A stretch of 11,402 nt of DNA, taken from DATCZB01 sp035513215. GTDB lineage: Bacteria; Pseudomonadota; Gammaproteobacteria; Steroidobacterales; Rariloculaceae. The notes beneath the pieces are model-generated. The model did not search any database, had not been told where the DNA came from, and saw only the letters and a list, made by a program, of their open reading frames with translations. The position numbers and the translations under genes are program-made. Of this stretch, positions 6,359 through 11,402 are shown piece by piece (within the stretch, counting starts at the first letter, position 1; every line of letters begins with the position of its first letter). Where the stretch lies: assembly GCA_035513215.1 (NCBI GenBank), contig DATKCK010000101.1, positions 1 to 11,402 on the forward strand, in the 5' to 3' direction.

Positions 6359-6417
6359 GTCCGCGCCGGAGCCCGGGTTCTGACCCCGAACCTGAAAGGG
6401 GTCTGACCCCGTCCGCG
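6341..6417. repeat. 25-base direct repeat pair carrying the palindrome core
   Basis: Positions 6341-6365 and 6393-6417 are identical over 25 bases: TGAAAGGGGTCTGACCCC followed by GTCCGCG. The offset is 52 bases. The 27-base spacer holds another half-site (TCTGACCCCG, 6379-6388) flanked by GGTTC and GAACC arms. The second copy ends 44 bases before the start of the quinohaemoprotein gene. Confidence 0.8.
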
Positions 6418-6431
6418 TTTGGCGTTATCCT
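6403..6431 (+). promoter_or_regulatory. Weak sigma70-like promoter candidate for the quinohaemoprotein gene
   Basis: CTGACC (6403-6408), a 17-base spacer and TATCCT (6426-6431) each match four of six consensus positions. The -35 part lies inside the second copy of the palindromic repeat, so the repeat may contribute promoter sequence. The start codon follows 30 bases later, behind a strong GGGAGGGGGG site. Confidence 0.25.
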
Positions 6432-6461
6432 CTTTGAAAACTGTGAACGGGAGGGGGGACG

Positions 6462-8288
6462 ATGCGGATCGCGGCGTGGATCGCGGTTGTCACGACGACC
6501 GGGCTCGCGGCGCTGCCGGCGGCGGCGCAGCAGGCGCCGAACGGAGAGCGCATTTACGCCGAGCAGTGCGCGCGCTGCCACGACGCCGGGATTCCGCTCG
6601 TGCCGACGCGCGAGGCACTCGGCGCGCTGACGCCCGAGATCATCGAGAACGCGCTGTCGACGTTCGGGATGAACAACATCGGCGAAGGCATGAGCCATGC
6701 CGAGAGGCGGGCCGTCGCCGGGTACGTCGCCGGCGCGCCGGACGCGTTGCGCGCGCCGCTCGACGTCATTGCCGAGAGCGCCTGGTGCGCAGCCAACCCG
6801 AACATTACCAACCCGCTCGCCGGCCCCGCCTGGAACGGCTGGAGCCCGGGCTTGAGCAACAGCCGGATGCAGTCGGCCGAGGCCGCGGGCCTGGCGGCGG
6901 CCGACGTGCCAAACCTTAAGCTCAAGTGGGCATTCGGCGTTCCGGGCGTCGCGTCGTCCGGCTCGCAGGCGACGGTCGTCGGCGAGCGCGTCTTCGTCGG
7001 CAGCCGCAACGGCATGCTCTATTCGCTCGATCGGGAGACGGGCTGTCTCGTCTTCGCATTCGAGGCCGACGGCGGCATCCGCTCGACACCCGTCGTCGCG
7101 GAGGACGAGGGACTCGTCTTCTTCGGCGACTCGTTCGCTCGGGTCTATGCACTCGACGCGTTGACGGGTGAAGAACGCTGGAAGATCGAAGTCGACGATC
7201 ATGAGATCGCGATGATCACGGGCGGCGCGGCGTACTACGACGGCAGGCTCTATGTGCCCGTGTCGTCTATCGAGGAGAGCCCTGCTTCGATGCCGACCTA
7301 CGAGTGCTGCACCTTTCGCGGCAGTCTGGTCGCGCTGGCGGCCGACAGCGGCGAATTGATCTGGAAGACGCGAACAATCTCCCGCGGGCCGGAGCCGACC
7401 GGCGAGAATCGCTACGGCGCGCGAAGCTGGGGACCGTCGGGCGCCGCGATCTGGTCGGCGCCGACGATCGATCCCGGGCGCAATCGGATTTACGCGACGA
7501 CCGGCGACAACTACTCGAACCCGCCGACGCCGACGAGCGACGCGATCATGGCATTCGATCTCGACTCGGGCGGCGTGCGGTGGACTCGGCAAACCCTGCC
7601 CGGCGACGCGTGGAACGTCTCGTGCCTGGCCGAAACCAACGATCGGTTCAACTGCCCCGAGGATGCGGGACCCGACTACGACTTCGGCAGCTCGGCCGTG
7701 CTCGCAACGCGCGCCGACGGCAGCTCGATTCTGCTCGCAGGCCAGAAGTCGGGCATGCTGTACGGCATCGACCCCGACGACGGCGAGCTGATCTGGGAAC
7801 GCAACGTCGGCGACGGCGGCGTGCTCGGCGGCATCGAATGGGGCTTCGCGGCCGACGGCGAAGCCGCCTACGTCGCCGTTTCCGAAGCGTTCGAGAAACC
7901 GGCGGGCGAGGCCGGCGGCGTCGCGGCCGTCGACCTCGGCGACGGCCGCATCATCTGGGAAGCGTCGCCCGCGCAGGGCTCCTGCGAAAACCGCAACGGC
8001 TGCAACACGGCGCAGCCCGCCGCGGTCAGCGCGATCCCGGGCGTCATTTTCTCCGGCAGCATCGACGGGCACCTTCGTGCCTACGATGCGGCGACGGGCG
8101 AGGTCGTCTGGGACTACGATACGGTGCGTGAATACGACACCGTCAACGGCGTGCCGGCACACGGCGGCGCGATGAACGGGCCGGGCGTCTCGGTCGCAGG
8201 CGGAATGGTCTTTGTCAGCGCCGGATACTCGTCGTTCGGCTACATGCCGGGCAACGTGGTGCTCGCGTTCTCGGTCGACGGCCAGTGA
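6462..8288 (+). CDS. Periplasmic haem c/PQQ dehydrogenase, polyvinyl-alcohol-dehydrogenase-like
   Basis: The product has 608 residues, with the start fixed by the G-rich site just before the ATG and a clean signal peptide (cleavage near AAA-QQ, 21-24). Residues 25-92 are a cytochrome c module with CARCH (36-40); Met70 or Met77 can serve as the axial haem ligand. From about 120 an eight-bladed quinoprotein propeller follows, with blade motifs such as GSRNGMLYSLDRETG, VYALDALTGEERW, AIMAFDLDSGGVRW and LRAYDAATGEVVW. Adjacent cysteines Cys282-Cys283 resemble the vicinal disulfide of quinoprotein alcohol dehydrogenases. The cytochrome-first order and the segment WSAPTIDPGRNRIYATTGDN (331-350) match polyvinyl alcohol dehydrogenases. 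The expected role is to oxidise an alcohol using PQQ and pass electrons through haem c to the respiratory chain. The natural substrate is probably another secondary alcohol. No PQQ synthesis genes are seen nearby. Confidence 0.9.
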   Translation: MRIAAWIAVVTTTGLAALPAAAQQAPNGERIYAEQCARCHDAGIPLVPTREALGALTPEIIENALSTFGMNNIGEGMSHAERRAVAGYVAGAPDALRAPLDVIAESAWCAANPNITNPLAGPAWNGWSPGLSNSRMQSAEAAGLAAADVPNLKLKWAFGVPGVASSGSQATVVGERVFVGSRNGMLYSLDRETGCLVFAFEADGGIRSTPVVAEDEGLVFFGDSFARVYALDALTGEERWKIEVDDHEIAMITGGAAYYDGRLYVPVSSIEESPASMPTYECCTFRGSLVALAADSGELIWKTRTISRGPEPTGENRYGARSWGPSGAAIWSAPTIDPGRNRIYATTGDNYSNPPTPTSDAIMAFDLDSGGVRWTRQTLPGDAWNVSCLAETNDRFNCPEDAGPDYDFGSSAVLATRADGSSILLAGQKSGMLYGIDPDDGELIWERNVGDGGVLGGIEWGFAADGEAAYVAVSEAFEKPAGEAGGVAAVDLGDGRIIWEASPAQGSCENRNGCNTAQPAAVSAIPGVIFSGSIDGHLRAYDAATGEVVWDYDTVREYDTVNGVPAHGGAMNGPGVSVAGGMVFVSAGYSSFGYMPGNVVLAFSVDGQ

Positions 8289-8299
8289 TTCGCATGGAA

Positions 8300-8328
8300 C
8301 TCCTTTGGGAAAATATTCCCAAACGGAG
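8300..8328 (+). terminator. Hairpin just after the quinohaemoprotein stop codon
   Basis: TTTGGGAA (8304-8311) and TTCCCAAA (8316-8323) pair perfectly around AATA. CTCC and GGAG extend the stem after a single bulged C. It starts 12 bases after the stop codon, where a terminator is expected, but no T-run follows. A regulatory operator for the next gene is also possible. Confidence 0.4.
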
Positions 8329-8340
8329 GAAAACTTCCTC
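8326..8340 (+). repeat. Second small inverted repeat overlapping the first hairpin
   Basis: GAGGAA (8326-8331) and TTCCTC (8335-8340) are perfect 6-base arms around AAC. The left arm shares bases with the outer stem of the preceding hairpin, so the two full structures cannot form together. Confidence 0.4.
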
Positions 8341-8362
8341 TCAGGACCGAACGTAAAGACGC

Positions 8363-8368
8363 TAGAAT
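8363..8368 (+). promoter_or_regulatory. Candidate -10 element before the diguanylate cyclase
   Basis: TAGAAT matches the -10 consensus at five of six positions and lies within GACGCTAGAATC. The same 12 bases occur in the promoter candidate of the metallo-hydrolase gene at 9576-9587. No convincing -35 hexamer is visible at the usual distance. Confidence 0.3.
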
Positions 8369-8437
8369 CGAATCAATCACAAGAAGAGCGAATCGGGGCC
8401 ATTTGGGGTGAACGGGCCTCCGATTCCGGGGACTTTC

Positions 8438-9526
8438 ATGGCCGAGCCATCAGTTCGATCGGGTGAGGTGGAGCGTCTGTATGCGGTTGCGCCGATCGGA
8501 CTCTGCTATTTCGATGCAGAGTTCCGGTTCCGCTACATCAACGAATGGCTGGCGCGCATCAACGGCATGCCGGTGGATGCGCACCTCGGCAAATCGATCC
8601 GCGAGTTGCTCCCGGACGTGGCTGACGGAATCATTCCGCAAATCAGGCGGGTTTTCGAAACCGGCGAGCCGATCATCGACGGTGAGCTGATTGCGCAAAC
8701 CCCGGCGCATCCCCGCGAGCCGCGGCATTACCGGCACAGCTACTATCCCGACAAGGACGCCGCCAACAAGATCGTGGGCATCCACTGCGTCGTTCAGGAT
8801 GTCACCGCGTCCAAGCGCGCCGAGTACGCGCTCAGGGAGCGCAACCGTCAGCTCGAGGACGCCAACCAGAAGCTGGCGAGCCTTTCGGCGCAATTCAAGC
8901 GCGCCAACGCGAAATTGCAGGACGAGTCTCAAAACGCAGCCGAAGCGAACAAGCGGCTCGAGGAGGCCAAGCAGGAGCTTCAGCGGCTCGCGCTGTTCGA
9001 CACGCTGACCGGGCTCGGCAACCGCAACCTGTTCATGCGGCAGATCGAGCATCTGATCGCGATCGCGGAGCGCAGAAACGAGGAGATCGCCCTGCTCGCA
9101 ATGGATCTCGACGGGTTCAAGGAAATCAACGACCGGCTCGGTCACGCGGCCGGCGACGAGGTCCTGCGGGAATTCGGCAAGCGGCTCGCGCGATCGCTGA
9201 GAAAGGCCGATCGCAAGTTCCGCATCGGCGGGGACGAGTTCGCCGTCCTGCTCGAGCCGCGTTTCGGCGCCTTCGACGGCGCCGTCGAGGTGTCGAGGCA
9301 GATCGCGAAGCGTGTGGGTGTGCCGATGCAGATCAAGGGGCATAGTTGCTCGATCGGCGTCAGCATCGGGATTGCCGTTTTCCCGGATCATGGCCGCGAG
9401 CCGAACGCGCTGCTGCGCAAAGCCGACGCCGCGATGTACGAAGCGAAGAAGAAGCAGCAGGTGGTAGCCGGCGCGTCCGATGTCTCCGCAACGACGGTAC
9501 TCGAGAAGCTTCGGACCACGGACTGA
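8438..9526 (+). CDS. PAS-GGDEF diguanylate cyclase
   Basis: The product is a 362-residue enzyme predicted to make cyclic di-GMP from two GTP in the cytoplasm; no signal or membrane segment is visible. Residues 13-122 form a PAS sensor (VAPIGLCYFDAEFRFRYINE at 17-36, then DVTASKRAE at its end). Residues 125-185 are a charged, heptad-like coiled coil (LRERNRQLEDANQKLASLSA). The rest is a GGDEF domain: DTLTGLGNRNLF (188-199), metal residues in MDLDGFKEIND (222-232), and an intact GGDEF signature (264-268). Arg255-x-x-Asp258 sits five residues before it, as in a product-inhibition I-site. No EAL domain is present. The ATG at 8438 has a weak GGGGAC before it. A GTG at 8408 would add 10 residues, so the start is uncertain. 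Its signal and targets cannot be read here. Confidence 0.9.
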   Translation: MAEPSVRSGEVERLYAVAPIGLCYFDAEFRFRYINEWLARINGMPVDAHLGKSIRELLPDVADGIIPQIRRVFETGEPIIDGELIAQTPAHPREPRHYRHSYYPDKDAANKIVGIHCVVQDVTASKRAEYALRERNRQLEDANQKLASLSAQFKRANAKLQDESQNAAEANKRLEEAKQELQRLALFDTLTGLGNRNLFMRQIEHLIAIAERRNEEIALLAMDLDGFKEINDRLGHAAGDEVLREFGKRLARSLRKADRKFRIGGDEFAVLLEPRFGAFDGAVEVSRQIAKRVGVPMQIKGHSCSIGVSIGIAVFPDHGREPNALLRKADAAMYEAKKKQQVVAGASDVSATTVLEKLRTTD

Positions 9527-9555
9527 CCAACGCTTCGAGGTTCCAGCTGGCCCGC

Positions 9556-9585
9556 ATGACACTCTTGCTACAACGACGCTAGAAT
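9556..9585 (+). promoter_or_regulatory. Sigma70-like promoter for the B3-type metallo-hydrolase gene
   Basis: ATGACA (9556-9561), an 18-base spacer and TAGAAT (9580-9585) each match five of six consensus positions. A start site about 7 bases downstream would leave a leader of roughly 20 bases before the ATG at 9614. This would explain why no clear Shine-Dalgarno sequence stands out there. Confidence 0.5.
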
Positions 9586-9613
9586 CTGCGGCCCCTGCGA
9601 CACCAATACGATC

Positions 9614-10534
9614 ATGAACGAACTGAGACGCACTGTGCGAAGACATGCGATAGCCGCGCTCGTGCTGATCTGCGGCACGGCCGGTTTCGTCGAGAGCGCG
9701 CTCGCCCAGCCTTCCATTCTCGAGCGCCAGCAGGCGATGTTTCGCCGCAATGTCGGCACGCCCGAGGAGCAGCGCGCGCAGTTTCCGCCGCACCGCATCG
9801 CGGGCAATCTCTACTACGTCGGCTCGAGATCGCTCGCCTCGTTTCTCGTGGCGACGCCCGAGGGCCACATCCTGATCAATACGAACTGGGAGGACGGCGT
9901 TCCAAATCTCAGAAAGTCGGTCGAGGATCTCGGCTTCGATTTCGAGGACATCGAGATCGTCCTTGGCAGTCATGCGCATGCGGATCATATGGAGGGCGAT
10001 GCGCTCGTCAGGGAGCTGACCGGCGCCACCGTGATGGCCATGGCCGAGGACGTGCCGCTGCTCGAGGGCATCCGGCCCGGCGGCAAGCCGCATCCGATCG
10101 ATCGCGTGCTCGAGGACGGCGAGTCCGTCACACTCGGCGGGTCGACGCTCGTGGCCCGGCGCACGCCGGGCCATACGCCGGGTTGCACGACCTGGACGCT
10201 GACGGTCGAGGAGGGCGGCGAGAGCTACGACGTCGTCATCATCGGCAGCATGGGCAGCAATCCCGGGTTTCAGTTCGTGAACAATCCGACCAATCCGACG
10301 ATCGCCGAGCAGTACATGCAGGGCTTCGCCGTGCTGCGCTCGCTGTCGCCGGATATCCCGCTCGCGTCGCACCCTGCGATGTACGGCATGGTCGAGAAGT
10401 ACGAGCGGCTCGGACGGGGACCGAATCCGTACATCGATCCCGTGGGCTATGTTGCGGAGCTCGATGCGGTCGAGACCTTGTTTCTCGATGTCCTGAGAGA
10501 GCAGCGCGCGGCCGCGGCATCGACCGAGCAGTAA
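9614..10534 (+). CDS. Secreted subclass-B3-type metallo-beta-lactamase fold hydrolase
   Basis: The product has 306 residues. The leader MNELRRTVRRHAIAALVLIC continues to a SALAQ cleavage site near 32, indicating periplasmic export. The metallo-beta-lactamase core carries GSHAHADHMEG with His120, His122, Asp124 and His125, then TPGHTPGCTTW with His187, and ASHPAMYGM with His253. This is the complete B3 ligand set (zinc 1: His120, His122, His187; zinc 2: Asp124, His125, His253). The late His in a HPxxY/F context and the PGFQFVNNP segment (217-225) are also B3 features, as in L1-like enzymes. Length and order fit the family. It may hydrolyse beta-lactams, but many environmental B3-like proteins have weak activity or act on lactones or other esters, so resistance should not be assumed. 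No Shine-Dalgarno sequence is clear. A promoter candidate lies directly upstream, and asd follows after 50 bases. Confidence 0.9.
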   Translation: MNELRRTVRRHAIAALVLICGTAGFVESALAQPSILERQQAMFRRNVGTPEEQRAQFPPHRIAGNLYYVGSRSLASFLVATPEGHILINTNWEDGVPNLRKSVEDLGFDFEDIEIVLGSHAHADHMEGDALVRELTGATVMAMAEDVPLLEGIRPGGKPHPIDRVLEDGESVTLGGSTLVARRTPGHTPGCTTWTLTVEEGGESYDVVIIGSMGSNPGFQFVNNPTNPTIAEQYMQGFAVLRSLSPDIPLASHPAMYGMVEKYERLGRGPNPYIDPVGYVAELDAVETLFLDVLREQRAAAASTEQ

Positions 10535-10540
10535 ATCAAC

Positions 10541-10569
10541 TCGACGGATTGTCCGATAGGCCGTATAGC
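10541..10569 (+). promoter_or_regulatory. Weak promoter candidate before asd
   Basis: TCGACG (10541-10546), a 17-base spacer and TATAGC (10564-10569) each match four of six consensus bases. If used, transcription would start almost at the asd start codon, so read-through from the hydrolase gene is an alternative. Confidence 0.2.
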
Positions 10570-10584
10570 TGAAAGAATACGTTG

Positions 10585-11402
10585 ATGAATCTGACCATAG
10601 GCATTGTCGGCGCCACCGGCTTGGTCGGCCAGGCCATCCGCGACGTTCTCGAGCAGCGGCAATTTCCCGCTGACTCCGTACGTTTCTTTGCGTCGGAGCG
10701 ATCGGCCGGCAAGCGGCTGCCCTGGCGTGGGAAAGATATCGCGGTCGAGAACGCCGCCACGGCCGATCCCAGGGGCCTCGACCTCGCGATCTTCTCCGCG
10801 GGCGCGAGCACGTCGCGCGAGCTCGCGCCGAAGTTCGCGGCGGCCGGCGTCGTCGTGGTCGACAACTCCTCGGCGTGGCGCATGGATCCCGACGTGCCGC
10901 TCGTCGTCAGCGAGGTCAACCCCGATGCCATCAGCCGTCGGCCAAAGGGCATCATCGCGAATCCGAATTGCACGACCATGGCAGCGATGCCGGTGCTCAA
11001 GCCGCTCGATCTCGAGGCGGAGCTGATCCGTCTGGTCGTGTCCACCTACCAGGCCGTCTCGGGCGGCGGGCAGGCCGGCATCGATCAGCTTTCGCGGGAG
11101 CTCGACAGCGCCGGCGGCCGGTCGATCGAGCTGGCCGTCAGCGGCGAGGCACTCGAATTCCCGGCGCCGACCAAGTTCGCACAGACGATCGCCTTCAACG
11201 TGCTGCCTTACGCCGGTGCCTACTCGGGCGACGAGGGCTGGACCGACGAGGAGCTCAAGCTCAGGAACGAGAGCCGGAAGATTCTGGATCTGCCGAACCT
11301 CAAGGTGGCCGGTACTTGCGTTCGAGTCCCGGTATACACGGGCCATTCGCTTTCGCTGAACGCCGAATTTTCGCGTCCGCTCAGCGTCGATCGTGCCAGG
11401 GA
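10585..11402 (+). CDS. asd: Aspartate-semialdehyde dehydrogenase, N-terminal 272 residues (runs off the right edge)
   Basis: This enzyme reduces aspartyl phosphate to aspartate semialdehyde with NADPH. The step feeds lysine/diaminopimelate, threonine and methionine synthesis in the cytoplasm. The ATG at 10585 starts directly with the nucleotide-binding strand IGIVGATGLVGQ (5-16). Further family marks are FFASERSAGKRL (34-45), VVDNSSAWRMD (91-101) and the active-site ANPNCTTM with Cys129. SGGGQAG (159-165) and VRVPVYTGHS (246-255) with the base His254 follow. The VRVP-TGHS form and overall pattern are those of the shorter, Gram-positive/archaeal-like ASADH branch that many proteobacteria also carry. 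About 65-70 residues of the usual 340 or so lie beyond the edge. The ribosome binding site is weak (GAAAGA). As a conserved core gene it marks this end as ordinary chromosome. Confidence 0.95.
   Translation, partial: MNLTIGIVGATGLVGQAIRDVLEQRQFPADSVRFFASERSAGKRLPWRGKDIAVENAATADPRGLDLAIFSAGASTSRELAPKFAAAGVVVVDNSSAWRMDPDVPLVVSEVNPDAISRRPKGIIANPNCTTMAAMPVLKPLDLEAELIRLVVSTYQAVSGGGQAGIDQLSRELDSAGGRSIELAVSGEALEFPAPTKFAQTIAFNVLPYAGAYSGDEGWTDEELKLRNESRKILDLPNLKVAGTCVRVPVYTGHSLSLNAEFSRPLSVDRAR

Noticed and set aside
6302..6417. CRISPR array
   Set aside because: The repeats are short palindromes with uneven, partly absent spacers, and no cas genes are near. The pattern fits REP-like elements better.
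6261..8162. 633-codon open frame on the minus strand opposite the quinohaemoprotein gene
   Set aside because: Its translation is Arg/Ala/Val/Asp-rich with no domain, and the plus-strand frame has clear haem and PQQ motifs. Long antisense frames are expected in such high-GC coding DNA.
8450..10372. 640-codon minus-strand frame spanning the cyclase and metallo-hydrolase genes
   Set aside because: It crosses two well-supported plus-strand genes and the promoter between them and shows no recognisable motif, so it is a composition artefact.
9614..10534. Acquired antibiotic-resistance cassette
   Set aside because: There are no integron, IS or attachment sequences. Base composition matches the neighbours and the gene abuts the core gene asd.

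Overview
This window looks like chromosome from a high-GC, Gram-negative environmental proteobacterium. By gene style I would guess a marine or soil gammaproteobacterium of the Woeseiales/Steroidobacterales type, but nothing here proves the lineage. Most gene products carry Sec or twin-arginine (Tat) export signals. Their families (B3-type metallo-hydrolase, quinohaemoprotein dehydrogenase, paraoxonase-like propeller, DUF6152) are common in aerobic organic-matter degraders. No phage, IS transposase, CRISPR array, tRNA or rRNA gene was seen. No interval without a gene reaches 300 bases.

Layout: (1) 1-905, minus strand: the 5' part of a secreted protein gene cut by the window edge, preceded by a collapsed short-chain dehydrogenase (SDR) gene that has lost its middle. 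(2) 1047-3614, plus strand: a probable operon of a Tat-exported alpha/beta hydrolase, a secreted six-bladed propeller resembling peptidyl-hydroxyglycine amidating lyase, and a Tat-exported vicinal-oxygen-chelate (VOC) protein. (3) 3694-6264, minus strand, read from right to left: a paraoxonase-like propeller, a protein with a carboxypeptidase-regulatory-like domain plus a larger unnamed domain, and a DUF6152 protein. The unnamed domain is shared with the truncated gene at the left edge. (4) 6265-6461: a divergent intergenic region packed with GGGGTC(A/T)GACCCC palindromes. (5) 6462-8288, plus: a periplasmic haem c/PQQ dehydrogenase of the polyvinyl-alcohol-dehydrogenase type. (6) 8438-9526, plus: a PAS-GGDEF diguanylate cyclase. 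(7) 9614-10534, plus: a secreted subclass-B3-type metallo-beta-lactamase fold protein with all six zinc ligands. (8) 10585 to the right edge: aspartate-semialdehyde dehydrogenase (asd), a housekeeping gene.

Taken together, the window reads as a periplasmic toolkit for processing organic compounds (esterase, lactonase or arylesterase, lyase, VOC, alcohol dehydrogenase and metallo-hydrolase candidates) placed next to a second-messenger enzyme and a core biosynthetic gene. I found no convincing new defence or mobile system. The items most worth a second look are the SDR deletion scar, the palindrome cluster, the predicted His-His mature N-terminus of the DUF6152 protein with its unnamed partner family, and the preserved metal-ligand sets in the two unassigned propellers.
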